From the NCBI RefSeq assembly GCF_005144585.1, contig NZ_SSMQ01000010.1:160078-224077 (forward strand): a stretch of 64,000 nucleotides of DNA, read 5' to 3'. Origin of the DNA: Polyangium fumosum (GTDB lineage Bacteria > Myxococcota_A > Polyangia > Polyangiales > Polyangiaceae). Every line of letters starts with the position of its first letter. Position 1 is the first letter of the stretch. A program made the translations under genes and the position numbers. Below the pieces are notes generated by a model. It was not told where the DNA came from. It saw only the letters and a program-made list of their open reading frames with translations, and ran no database searches. Shown here one piece after another: positions 26,082-36,739 of this stretch.

Positions 26082-26546
26082 TCAGCGAAATGGATTGCGC
26101 TTTCGGATGCGCAGGAGGTCGCGGCGGTTGTGCCGGAGCAACGGGTGCCCCCAGGTCTCGCCTGTCCCCTCCACGCACTCCCGGGCCAGGACCTTGCCGA
26201 TCTTCTCGTAGCTCATCCCCAGCGCGCTCTTGAGCTTTTCCGGATGAACATAGGACCCGAGGACGAAGACCCGGTCACGGAAGGAATCCAGCACCTCCGA
26301 GGTGACATCTGCCCGCCGATCCGCTTGGTTGTCGAAATCCACGAGCAAGACCATCAAGCGCTCGGGGTACTTCTGCATTTGGCGATTGTGCTCCCGCTTG
26401 AAGCTGTCCCGAACGTTGCCCCATCCATTCGCAACTCGCAGGACCTGGATGTTCGGGACCGAAAGCTCGAAGCCGGTGGCGATCTGCCGGTTGGCGTCGT
26501 CCTCGGGGAGGATCAGCCAGTGGGGCTTGTGCTTGTTGACGCTCAT
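26082..26546 (-). CDS. Small TOPRIM-like partner of ATPase (candidate defence nuclease)
   Basis: A 154-residue soluble protein. Its beginning (HWLILPEDDANRQIATGF) places an acidic residue after a hydrophobic strand, and the middle has MVLLVDFDNQADRR, an Asp-x-Asp after a strand. This E...DxD spacing recalls a minimal TOPRIM fold. The C-terminus is basic (HNRRDLLRIRKRNPFR). Its ATG overlaps the TGA of the ATPase gene as ATGA, so the two are produced together. Similar ATPase/TOPRIM pairs (OLD, PARIS, RloA/RloB types) act against phage. The domain call is tentative. Confidence 0.75.
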   Translation of the reverse strand: MSVNKHKPHWLILPEDDANRQIATGFELSVPNIQVLRVANGWGNVRDSFKREHNRQMQKYPERLMVLLVDFDNQADRRADVTSEVLDSFRDRVFVLGSYVHPEKLKSALGMSYEKIGKVLARECVEGTGETWGHPLLRHNRRDLLRIRKRNPFR

Positions 26547-27652
26547 GCCTCGACGTCACCCTGCAGGAGCGCCTCGATGAGATCACCTTCCACGCCGATA
26601 CCTTCGAGCGACTTGATGCGCGTCGGCTCCAGGTGGCTTCGCCGGGACAAGACGAGCGTGTTTTCATCCGAGAAGCGGCGGATGGTCTCCGGGTTGTGGG
26701 AGGTCATCAGCACCTGCCCACCGGACTCGAAGGAGCGCCGAAGCGCGATGACGAAGTGCCCCACCTCGTCGATCGCGAGGTGGCTGTCCGGCTCGTCCCA
26801 GAAGCAAAAGATAGGGCCGTATGCCTCGTTCGCGGCCAGGACGAGCGCGCAGAGGAAGAAGCACTTCTCGCCGTCCGACAGCGCCCCGAACGGCAAAGAC
26901 AGGCTCCGCTGCCCCTCGCGAAACTGGACCTTCAAGCTCCGCGTTTCCCCCCCGACGAGCGGGTTTTGAATGTCCCAGAAATCGGCCCACAACGCCCTGA
27001 GATAGCCATCGATGGTCGTGTAGACGCGGGGGGAATGGTTCATGAGCCCGGCCAACCACGCGCCCACGTTGCGCGCGTCGCGCTCCGGCCAGAGCGTCTC
27101 GCCGGAAGACTCCTCCGTGATCAGGCTCGGGATCGGCGCCAGGATCACGGAGCGCGCGAGCCAGCGCTTGAAGAGGAAGAGCGGGTCGGTCTCCGATTGC
27201 TCCTGGATGATGGGCAAGGCGATCAGGTGCCAGTCGACCAGGAAGGCCGCTGGAGCCGTGCGCGAAGATTTGTTCAGGGTGACCTGGGCGTGCTCTCGGG
27301 AATAGATGGGCTGCCCGGCCAGAAGGAGCTCTTCGGTCTGCACCCGGATTTCCTTGAACCCAGGCGGTAGCTCCAGGGTCAGGCGGTACTGGTAGAGTCG
27401 ACCAGACAGCTCGACGTCCACCTCGAAGCGCATGGGCTCATCCGTCCTGCCATGAGAGAAATCCCCGACCTTGACGAGCTGCCCGATGCGGTTGGTACCC
27501 CGGGCCAAGTCTGCCAGCAGAGCAAGAACGTGGCGGATCGTCGATTTGCCTGTTCCATTCTTCCCGATGAGGAGCGCCGACGGTTTGTCACCGATGGGCA
27601 ACTCGAAGTTCTGCAAACATCGAAAGTTGTGGATGTAAAGGCGCTTGAACAT
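26543..27652 (-). CDS. OLD/RecF-like AAA ATPase of two-gene cassette
   Basis: A 369-residue ABC-type ATPase of the SMC/RecF/OLD class: MFKRLYIHNFRCLQNF, Walker A GKNGTGKST, signature FGALSDGEKCFF, Walker B IFCFWDEPDSHL and H-loop TSHNPETIRRFS. The insert between the lobes is about 200 residues and has no recognisable TOPRIM domain; that appears to be in the coupled small gene. ATG at 27652 matches the usual start of the family; ATG at 27679 is possible, and the longer in-frame (Ala-Ser)n reading is spurious. It is divergent from the ArsR operon. Confidence 0.85.
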   Translation of the reverse strand: MFKRLYIHNFRCLQNFELPIGDKPSALLIGKNGTGKSTIRHVLALLADLARGTNRIGQLVKVGDFSHGRTDEPMRFEVDVELSGRLYQYRLTLELPPGFKEIRVQTEELLLAGQPIYSREHAQVTLNKSSRTAPAAFLVDWHLIALPIIQEQSETDPLFLFKRWLARSVILAPIPSLITEESSGETLWPERDARNVGAWLAGLMNHSPRVYTTIDGYLRALWADFWDIQNPLVGGETRSLKVQFREGQRSLSLPFGALSDGEKCFFLCALVLAANEAYGPIFCFWDEPDSHLAIDEVGHFVIALRRSFESGGQVLMTSHNPETIRRFSDENTLVLSRRSHLEPTRIKSLEGIGVEGDLIEALLQGDVEA

Positions 27653-27826
27653 GGGGCCCTGCTGGCAGCGTTCTACCATGATGCAGAGCCGCGGAGACGA
27701 GAGAAAGGGGCTCGCGGGCGAGGACAAACGGCTGCCCTGGGGGGCGGAAGCAGACGCGGAGGCGGAAGCAGACGCGGGGGGCGGCGGCGTTCGGACATCC
27801 TGCGCGGGGCGCCCCCCTCCCCGCCC

Positions 27827-27862
27827 TTGACAACCGATAAGCATCGGCTTATACGTCAAGCA
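27827..27862 (+). promoter_or_regulatory. Sigma-70 promoter of the ArsR operon with overlapping operator; leaderless
   Basis: TTGACA at 27827-27832, a 17-base spacer and TATACG at 27850-27855 form a near-consensus promoter. An inverted repeat (ATAAGC, 4 bases, GCTTAT at 27837-27852) sits between and over the boxes, a good ArsR operator. The ATG at 27862 is only seven bases after the -10 box, so the transcript should begin at or next to the start codon, with no ribosome site. Confidence 0.75.
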
Positions 27863-28191
27863 TGGAGAGCGCGGTCGCTGCCGAGAACAAGGTCTTCCAG
27901 GCGCTGGCGGACCCCAGCCGCCGGGCGATCTTCGAGTCGCTCACCCGCGGCGAAGCGGCCGTGAAGGACCTGACCGCGCGCTTCGACATCTCGCAGCCGG
28001 CGGTTTCGCAGCACCTCGCCGCCCTGAAAGACGCCGGCCTGGTGAACGGCCGGCGCGAGGGGCGCTGCGTCTACTACCGGGTGGAGCCGCGCGGCATGAA
28101 GCCGCTCATCGACTGGATCGCGCACTACCGCGCCTTCTGGACGGAGCACGTCGATCGCCTCGAACGACTGCTGGAGAAAATGGACGAATGA
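27862..28191 (+). CDS. ArsR/SmtB-family repressor
   Basis: A 109-residue winged-helix regulator: FQALADPSRRAIFESLTRGEAAVKDL, the recognition helix DISQPAVSQHLAALKDAGLV, and the wing NGRREGRCVYYRVEP. It has no CxC metal motif; it belongs to the ArsR group paired with SRPBCC (AHSA1) proteins, in which the ligand is usually unknown. It is the first gene of a four-gene operon with ATGA overlaps and most likely represses its own promoter, which holds an inverted repeat between the -35 and -10 boxes. Confidence 0.93.
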   Translation: MESAVAAENKVFQALADPSRRAIFESLTRGEAAVKDLTARFDISQPAVSQHLAALKDAGLVNGRREGRCVYYRVEPRGMKPLIDWIAHYRAFWTEHVDRLERLLEKMDE

Positions 28192-28640
28192 CCGTCACCG
28201 ACAAGACCGCACCCGCGCAGACCGAATCCCTTTCCTTCGAATTCGATTTGCAGCATTCGCCCCAGAAAGTGTGGCGCGCGCTCACCGACCCCGTGCTGCT
28301 CGCGGAGTGGCTCCTGCCCGTCGTCGATCAAAAGCTCGACCTCGCATCGGGATCGGCCTTCAAGTTCAAGACGGAGCCGTTCCCCGGCTGGGACGGCACC
28401 GTGCATTGCCGGTTCGTCGAGATCGAAGCGCAACGGAAGCTCAGCTATGCGTGGGTCGTCGGCGACATGGAGCTCGACACCGTCGTGACCTTCACGCTCA
28501 CCCCCACGGCGTCGGGCACGCGCCTGTCCCTCGTGCAATCGGGCTTCAAGCCGAGCCAGAAGCAGAACTTCGGCGGCGCGCGTTACGGCTGGAAGATGAT
28601 GGGCGGCAAGCTCGTCGACCTGCTCGCGAGGATCGCATGA
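28188..28640 (+). CDS. SRPBCC (AHSA1-type) protein
   Basis: A 150-residue START/AHSA1-fold protein: FEFDLQHSPQKVWRALTDPVLLAEWLLP, GSAFKFKTEPFPGWDGTVHC, LSYAWVVGDMELDTVVTFTLTP, and the closing helix YGWKMMGGKLVDLLARIA. Such proteins bind hydrophobic ligands and commonly accompany ArsR regulators. It starts in the ATGA overlap with the repressor and ends in another ATGA overlap with the membrane gene, indicating one coupled transcript. Confidence 0.92.
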   Translation: MTVTDKTAPAQTESLSFEFDLQHSPQKVWRALTDPVLLAEWLLPVVDQKLDLASGSAFKFKTEPFPGWDGTVHCRFVEIEAQRKLSYAWVVGDMELDTVVTFTLTPTASGTRLSLVQSGFKPSQKQNFGGARYGWKMMGGKLVDLLARIA

Positions 28641-28858
28641 ACCAGGGGATTCGACAAACCCATCGCTGGATATCCATTGCCTTCACGGTGACCGTCATCG
28701 CCAATTTCGTCGCCCGGGGCTTGGGACAGGGGCAAGAGCCTCCCGCCTGGATCACTTTCTCGCCGCTGCTCCCGCTCGCCGTGCTCCTGTTCACCGGCCT
28801 GTACTTGTTCGTGCTGCCGTATGTCGCCAAGCGGCGCAGCGAGCTACGCACGTCCTGA
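28637..28858 (+). CDS. Small two-helix membrane protein
   Basis: A 73-residue protein with two hydrophobic helices (about 10-28 and 40-60) and a basic C-terminus (YVAKRRSELRTS). ATG at 28637 overlaps the SRPBCC stop. It is a regular third member of ArsR-SRPBCC-UvrA operons, to my knowledge mostly in actinobacteria. Function unknown. Confidence 0.85.
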   Translation: MNQGIRQTHRWISIAFTVTVIANFVARGLGQGQEPPAWITFSPLLPLAVLLFTGLYLFVLPYVAKRRSELRTS

Positions 28859-28899
28859 ACCCGCCGGCCGCATCGCCTCACGACCCACCTCGACCCTCG

Positions 28900-31299
<2,400 letters not shown>

Positions 31300-31633
31300 G
31301 CGAGTCCGCGGCGCATCGGGCGCACGACCTGCCCTCCTTCCTCCAAAACCTCCCCATCACCGCTCCCGGCCGCCCGTGCCCTCGAGGTCCCGCCGCTTTC
31401 ACGGAAGCGGGAGCGGCGAGCGGAATCTGGTTGTGTACATGTAAGGATATCGAATCCGTGAACCCACGGCCTGGTCGCGCGGCGTGGAACTCTCTACCTG
31501 CGGCGGAATGTCCAACGGGACGACGGACGATGCCCATCCGATTGTTCCCCAGAAGCGGACCCCGGTATCCTATGCTGCTCCGGGCGCGAGGCGCCCCATC
31601 GAGGAAAGCGTCCTCTTCGTCCTCCGGAGGCAC
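31300..31633. other. Intergenic region after the uvrA-like gene
   Basis: 334 bases. An open frame in phase with the next gene crosses it but its translation has no protein character. TTGTGTACATGTAAGG (31430-31445) is AT-richer than the surroundings and may be part of a promoter for the next gene. Otherwise nothing was seen. Confidence 0.5.
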
Positions 31634-32299
31634 ATGGCTCAGAAGGTTGAAATAACCGATTCGCGGCTTTGGTTCTGGCCAAGCCCCGTCGAGTCGCCCA
31701 ACAATCCCGTCACGGATTGCGTCACGCTCTCGCACGGCGCGACGTATGGATACTTCAGCGACGGCTACTTTGCCGTTCCCAACAATACCACCATCCACTT
31801 CTATGTGGCCCCCGGCATCCCCTTCAACAATGGTCCCGGCGCCATCACCGATGTCGTCACGAGAAACAGGCACATGCGGTCGGACGGGTCGAGAAACCCG
31901 GCCTTGGCTGCGCTGGACGTCGGGCCGGGGAGACACTGCCCGAATTACGAACTGTCGAAGGTCCTGAACGATGCAGCCCACGGCGCGCCGGATGACTACG
32001 AGGGTCTCGCGGGCATCATCGACAGCGCCCAGGCGGGCGTGAATGCCGCAGGAGGCTACAACAGACCGGACCGGCGACCTGGAATTGGTGCCGGCGACAT
32101 CCGGTGGTGCCCGCACGTGGTCACCGTGCGAAAGCGGTGGTACGCGAAGACGATCGACCTCCGAACGTTGATCGAGGTCACGCAGAGACACAAGCCTCAC
32201 ATCACCGACTTCTACGTCGTCGCATGCCGGGTGCACCGCACCGCCGGCCAATACGGATGGGACAAGGCCAGCGCTTGGTTCGCGCCGAAGCCGTATTGA
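31634..32299 (+). CDS. Possible Stv-type adhesin/effector-domain protein
   Basis: A 221-residue protein. ATG at 31634 follows CCGGAGG and gives MAQKVEITDSRLWFWPSPVE. The sequence is beta-rich with TLSHGATYGYF, TIHFYVAPGIPFNNG and PHITDFYVVACRVHR, a pattern that recalls the poorly known Stv domain found in toxin-like proteins of bacteria. There is no signal peptide. Seven Trp/Tyr-rich segments and two conserved-looking His suggest an enzymatic site, but no catalytic motif is certain. Base composition is lower in GC than neighbours, suggesting transfer. Confidence 0.6.
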   Translation: MAQKVEITDSRLWFWPSPVESPNNPVTDCVTLSHGATYGYFSDGYFAVPNNTTIHFYVAPGIPFNNGPGAITDVVTRNRHMRSDGSRNPALAALDVGPGRHCPNYELSKVLNDAAHGAPDDYEGLAGIIDSAQAGVNAAGGYNRPDRRPGIGAGDIRWCPHVVTVRKRWYAKTIDLRTLIEVTQRHKPHITDFYVVACRVHRTAGQYGWDKASAWFAPKPY

Positions 32300-32357
32300 T
32301 TCGTCACGAGCTCCGACCGACGATTCGGGGCGCTCGCGACGATAATTCCACAGGCTG

Positions 32358-33920
32358 CTAGAGGTCCGGATAAGCCGACCAGAGGCCCGCGCGTTCCGGC
32401 GTGCGCACCGCGTAGACGATGCCGGGCTCGGGCCAGTAGATCTCGTCGAATTCGCTGACGCCCGTATCGACGTCGATCTGCTGTCCGTTGGCTGTGACCC
32501 AGGCCCCGAGGGTGCCTGCCCCGAGCGCGTCGTCCCAGCCGTGGACGTAGCCGAGGGCGGGCGCCTGGTAGGAAAACCGCGGGGTCGCGCGGTGCACGCG
32601 CGGGACCCGGAGAGCTTCGGCCAGCGTCTTCTTGTCGAACACGACGAGCGTCCCGACCTCCGCCTGCTCGTCCGCGACCATGGCGAGGTGGGTGCCGTTC
32701 TGGACCCAGGCCCCCCCGATGCCCTCGAGGAGCGGAGAAAAACCGCCCTCCAGCGTCCATGTTCCCAGCGTGCCGCTCGTGCCGTCGTGATCGAGCTCGA
32801 CCAGAGAGCCCTCCTCCTGGAACGGCCAAACATACCCGTCGGGCTTCGGATTCGTCCCGACGAGCACGGGCTCACCGTCCCCCGGGACGGCCCAAAGCTC
32901 GCGCTTCTTCCCAGGCTCCTCGCGCTGGAAGAAGATCCACGACTTCGAGGCGCGGCGGACGAAACGCGCGGACGTGACCCCGGCTGCGACGAGGCGTGTG
33001 TCCCCCGTCGTCAGGTCCCGGACCGCGAGCACGCCGGCCGCGCAGTCGTCCCGGTAGGCGAGCTTGAGCGAGTCCGTGTAGAAGTACTCGGGTTTGCACG
33101 GCGCGGCCGCCGTGGGGATGGCCATGGGCGCGGGATCCCCTAGCTTCAGCACCCAGAGCCCCAACGCATCCACATAAGCCGCCTCTCCGGTAGAGTCGAC
33201 CACGACCTCGGTGACGCCCTCGCCCGCGGTTTGCAAGGTGTTCCCCTCACGATCACGCAGGACCAGGCGCCCGCCCTCGATCAGCCAGAAGGTCTCCGCC
33301 GCGTATTTCCAGAAGCTCGCGCCCTTGGAGATCGTGCGCATCGAGCCGGCCCAGGGATCGATCCACACGACCTCACCCGACGTCGTCCGCGCGGCGTAGG
33401 CCTCGACCCGGCTCTCGGCGCTGCTGTAGATCGACCACGGCCACGCTTCGACCGAGGGCACGCGCAGGTGCTCCACGCAGGACGCGTCGAAGATGCGCAG
33501 GTCCCCGCTCTTGGCCCCGGGCTCTCCCTCGAGCGCCACGATGCGTGCCGGGCGAGCGTCGACGCGTGGCTCGCCGCCGTTGAACGAGGCTTGCGGCGGG
33601 ATCGTGGTGTACCCGAAGGCCTTGCCCATCGCGCAAGAGCGCTTTTCGCCCTCGGCGAGCGAGACCAGGACGAGCTCCTCCTCCCCCGGCGCGCGCTCGT
33701 GTTGCGCCAGGACGAACGCCCCGTCGGGCTCCGTTCCTCCGACGCGCAGCCCGCGATAAAGGCCGTCCGCGTGCGTCGCTTCGCTGCGCTCGAACTCGAC
33801 CGAACAACCGCCGCTGCACGCGGGCAGCAGCGACAGGGCAAACGCGCCGAGGACGGCGAGCCCGCCCCGCCTCCACGTTCCACCCGACCCGACCATTCGC
33901 GTCCTACGGACGTACGTCAT
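32358..33920 (-). CDS. Beta-propeller-like lipoprotein
   Basis: A 520-residue lipoprotein (signal ending LLPAC, then SGGCS). The mature part is all-beta with recurring patterns such as GEVVWIDPWAGSMRTISKG, GRLVLRDREGNTLQTAGEG and GALGTWTLEGGFSPLLEG, as in TolB-like or WD-type propellers of about seven blades. It is probably an extracytoplasmic recognition scaffold. Start is ATG at 33920 or 33896. Function unknown. Confidence 0.8.
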   Translation of the reverse strand: MTYVRRTRMVGSGGTWRRGGLAVLGAFALSLLPACSGGCSVEFERSEATHADGLYRGLRVGGTEPDGAFVLAQHERAPGEEELVLVSLAEGEKRSCAMGKAFGYTTIPPQASFNGGEPRVDARPARIVALEGEPGAKSGDLRIFDASCVEHLRVPSVEAWPWSIYSSAESRVEAYAARTTSGEVVWIDPWAGSMRTISKGASFWKYAAETFWLIEGGRLVLRDREGNTLQTAGEGVTEVVVDSTGEAAYVDALGLWVLKLGDPAPMAIPTAAAPCKPEYFYTDSLKLAYRDDCAAGVLAVRDLTTGDTRLVAAGVTSARFVRRASKSWIFFQREEPGKKRELWAVPGDGEPVLVGTNPKPDGYVWPFQEEGSLVELDHDGTSGTLGTWTLEGGFSPLLEGIGGAWVQNGTHLAMVADEQAEVGTLVVFDKKTLAEALRVPRVHRATPRFSYQAPALGYVHGWDDALGAGTLGAWVTANGQQIDVDTGVSEFDEIYWPEPGIVYAVRTPERAGLWSAYPDL

Positions 33921-34008
33921 GCAACACCTCCACGGAGGCCCTGAGGTGCCGTGGGGGGGCTAGTCATTCGCTTGTGTACTCGACGGGACCGTGCTCTTGT
34001 CGCCCGCG

Positions 34009-34290
34009 ATGCAACGTTCCTTGATTCGTTCCCTCGACCTGCCGCGTGACGCGGACGCCCGCGCGCTCGCCGAGAGCCTCGTCAACCATTTCGCCATCGC
34101 TTCCATCAGCGGCTGCGGCGGGGAGCACGAGGTCCAGTTCGTCAACCCCCCCGAGCTCGTCGCCGTCATCGGCCCCTCCCACGCGCGCTTCTCCGTCCAG
34201 GATGTCGAAGGAGCGGACGGCACGAGGATCCGCCACGAGGAGCAGCGCGCAGAGCTCGCACCCGAGCCATGGAGGACCGTCGAGTCATGA
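34009..34290 (+). CDS. Small unknown protein coupled to WD40 protein
   Basis: A 93-residue acidic protein starting ATG at 34009 (MQRSLIRSLDLPRDADARALAESLVNH). It contains a short beta-rich region (EHEVQFVNPPELVAVIGPSHARFSV). Its TGA overlaps the ATG of the WD40 gene as ATGA, which supports it being real. No family recognised; it may fold with its neighbour. Confidence 0.6.
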   Translation: MQRSLIRSLDLPRDADARALAESLVNHFAIASISGCGGEHEVQFVNPPELVAVIGPSHARFSVQDVEGADGTRIRHEEQRAELAPEPWRTVES

Positions 34291-35993
34291 TCCCCGTCTT
34301 GCGACGACGAAACGACGTGGCGATGGCGCCGACGCTCCGGCTCGTTTCGCGCCTGGCACCACCTCCGAGCTTGGCGGGGGCGCGCTTCCTGCCAAAACGT
34401 GTCGTCTTTCATCCGCGTGGGCGGTACGTCGCCGCGACGTGCGACGGCACCCTGCGTGTATGGGATCTCGACGAAGGCCGCATCGCGTGGGAGCGCGAGG
34501 AGGTGGTCGATTGCGCGGTCGTTCCGGAGAGCGGAGAGCTTCTCGTGGTCGGCTGGTTCGACGCATCGCTCGTCTCGTTCGAGCGAGGGGAGTTGATTCG
34601 AACGATCCTCGACGAGGACGAGGAAGAGGAAGAGGACGTGGGTGAGCTCACGGCCGGCGTCGTGACGTCCGACGGAGCCGAGATTATTCTGTGGGACGCG
34701 GCACGCGGGCCCATGCGCTACGCGACGAGCTCGGGTGCCGAGCTCGGGGCCGCGGAGGCCGATACGACCGGCGACGACGATCGGCTCGACGACGACGATC
34801 GGCTCGACGACGACGATCGGCTCGACGACGACGAGCCCCCGCTCGCGCTCGCGCGATCGAGCGAGGATCTCGTCTTCACGATACATCGTTCAGGGATCGC
34901 CGTCGTCGCAGACGTCGTGCTCTCGCACCACGCGTTTTCGTACGGCGACGCAAAACCCGCTGCGCTCGTGGTCTCGCCTCGTGATCGGCTCGTCACGTGG
35001 CTCGACGACGGATCGTGCCTGACCTGGAGAATCGAGCCAGCCCCGCGCGACTTCAGCGCGGGCCACCCCGAATGGAAGTACGACCACGCGGTCGTGGACG
35101 AGGCTGCCCCGGGCCGCGTCATCGTCTCCGGTTATGGCCTTCCGGCCCATGTGTGGGAAGCCGCGCGTGGCTCGGTCGTGGGCGCCGTGTACATGCCGGC
35201 GGACGAGGAAGGGCAGGCCGCGCGTCCGCTGCACGGCGCGGTTCTTCACGCGTGGCCCTCCTCGATGGCCCTCGTCGACCTCGAATCCGTGTCTCTGATC
35301 GCGCGCGCCTCGGGGCACGTCGTTGGCAGCGTGCACGCGCATGGCTTCGACGGCGGCGCGTTCCTTCGCGCCATCGCGCGCGGCGGTGCCCGCCTGCTTC
35401 ACGCGGCGCCGTCGAGCCACCGCGCGTTCGTTCACGATCCGACGAGCGCTTCCCAGCACGCCTTGGCCGAGCTGTCCGCCGAGGGCACCGGCGGGATCAC
35501 GGCGCTCGTTTTCGCCGACGAAGCCGGGTCGCTCGTGCTCCTGGGCTGCGCAGACGGTAGCCTCCGCCGTCATCGAATTCCCGACGCCGCAGGCCGCGAC
35601 GGGCGGCCACTCCCCGTCGCTGGGGTGACGATTGCATCGGTCGGAGCCGTGCGCAGCCTCGCGTGCATCGAGCACCAGGGAGTTCGGCTCGCGCTCGTGG
35701 GCGATACCACGGGCAAGGTCCGATACGTCGACGTCGAGCGCGCGGTCGTCGTGAGGACACTCGACGCAGGCGCGGATCCCGTCGTCGAGATCGTCACCTC
35801 GCTGGATGGATCGAGGTTCTGCACGCGGACAGGGGGCGGCCGCATTCGCATGTGGGACGTCGGCGGGACCTGCACGGGCGAGTGCGTCGAGCCAACCGCA
35901 CGCGCCCTCGTGCTGGGAACCGAGGTTGTAGGGATGATCGACGCGCTCGGGCAGTTGGTCGTGCTCGAGCCATCCCCGGCTCAAAAGACGTAA
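34287..35993 (+). CDS. Cytoplasmic WD40-repeat protein with acidic insert
   Basis: A 568-residue propeller protein without a signal peptide. Blade-like repeats include RVVFHPRGRYVAATCDGTLRVWDLDEG, ITALVFADEAGSLVLLGCADGSLRRH and VEIVTSLDGSRFCTRTGGGRIRMWDVGG. An acidic loop (DEDEEEEEDVG) and an 18-bp triplicate repeat coding DDDDRL (about 34774-34830) interrupt the first half. ATG at 34287 is chosen because it overlaps the upstream stop. It likely serves as a protein-interaction scaffold. Its 3-prime end overlaps the convergent barrel gene by 13 bases. Confidence 0.85.
   Translation: MIPVLRRRNDVAMAPTLRLVSRLAPPPSLAGARFLPKRVVFHPRGRYVAATCDGTLRVWDLDEGRIAWEREEVVDCAVVPESGELLVVGWFDASLVSFERGELIRTILDEDEEEEEDVGELTAGVVTSDGAEIILWDAARGPMRYATSSGAELGAAEADTTGDDDRLDDDDRLDDDDRLDDDEPPLALARSSEDLVFTIHRSGIAVVADVVLSHHAFSYGDAKPAALVVSPRDRLVTWLDDGSCLTWRIEPAPRDFSAGHPEWKYDHAVVDEAAPGRVIVSGYGLPAHVWEAARGSVVGAVYMPADEEGQAARPLHGAVLHAWPSSMALVDLESVSLIARASGHVVGSVHAHGFDGGAFLRAIARGGARLLHAAPSSHRAFVHDPTSASQHALAELSAEGTGGITALVFADEAGSLVLLGCADGSLRRHRIPDAAGRDGRPLPVAGVTIASVGAVRSLACIEHQGVRLALVGDTTGKVRYVDVERAVVVRTLDAGADPVVEIVTSLDGSRFCTRTGGGRIRMWDVGGTCTGECVEPTARALVLGTEVVGMIDALGQLVVLEPSPAQKT
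34774..34830 (+). repeat. 18-bp tandem repeat coding Asp-rich insert
   Basis: GACGACGATCGGCTC-containing unit of 18 bases, about three copies, in frame within the WD40 gene. It codes for DDDDRL repeats. Confidence 0.8.
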
Positions 35994-36613
35994 TTCATCC
36001 CGACGTTGAAGCCGCCGTCGACGTTCAGGAGCGAGGAGCTGGTGGAGCCGTCTCCCACCGTCCCGACGAAGACGATGGCCTCGGGCCTCGCGAACAAGTT
36101 GAACTTCGGGCTCGCATAAAACGCGAGCCCGAAGCCGAGCCGCGCCGTGCCGCCCACCGTCGTCAGCGCCGGCGTGCCTTTCGGCGCGTCCTTGATGGGC
36201 TGCTTGCCGTAGAAGCCGCCGCCCGCGATGCCGGGATTCAGGAACAACCCTCTTCCAATGTTGATGAGGTAATTCCCCCCGAGCGTGAACACCCCGCCCT
36301 GCCGCGCGACGTCGTTCTCGCCCTTGTAGAAGTAACTGACGTTCAGCTCCAGGTTGAGGTTCTTGAGGATGAAATAGCGGAACGTGAGCCCGGTGATGTT
36401 CGTGGTCCGGATCGCGGAGGTGCTGCCCTCCTTGCTGTAATTGAGCACGAGGAGGCTCTCGGCCCCGATCTCCTTGATGCCCTTCCCGATCGCGCGGATG
36501 CCGTTCGTGTCGGGCGCGTCGGGAACGAGGATGTCGGCGCGCGCGGGCGCAGGTGCGGCCACGAGGACCGTGCCAAGAGAGACCATTGCAGCGACAATCG
36601 GCCAAGTACGCAT
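35981..36613 (-). CDS. Outer-membrane beta-barrel protein
   Basis: A 210-residue protein with a signal peptide (MRTWPIVAAMVSLGTVLVAAPAPARA). The mature part is an eight-strand-like barrel with alternating strands (LTFRYFILKNLNLELNVSYFY, ARLGFGLAFYASPKFNLFARPEAIVFVG) and ends in Phe (GGFNVGMNYVF), the usual recognition signal for the BAM complex. Function unknown. Confidence 0.83.
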   Translation of the reverse strand: MRTWPIVAAMVSLGTVLVAAPAPARADILVPDAPDTNGIRAIGKGIKEIGAESLLVLNYSKEGSTSAIRTTNITGLTFRYFILKNLNLELNVSYFYKGENDVARQGGVFTLGGNYLINIGRGLFLNPGIAGGGFYGKQPIKDAPKGTPALTTVGGTARLGFGLAFYASPKFNLFARPEAIVFVGTVGDGSTSSSLLNVDGGFNVGMNYVF

Positions 36614-36739
36614 GATACCTCGACGGGATGACAGGGATTCGACGCGGCGACGAGATGGGGCCGCGCGCCCCTGAATTCCCGGGCGTCTTACACCATTTCG
36701 AGCCGCCCGGAGCGGCGCGACCCGGGCTCGGGTATCGAA

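Noticed and set aside
27679..27859. N-terminal extension of the OLD-like ATPase with an (Ala-Ser)n run
   Set aside because: It would overlap the ArsR promoter and reads low-complexity sequence; family members begin with MFKRL-type strands.
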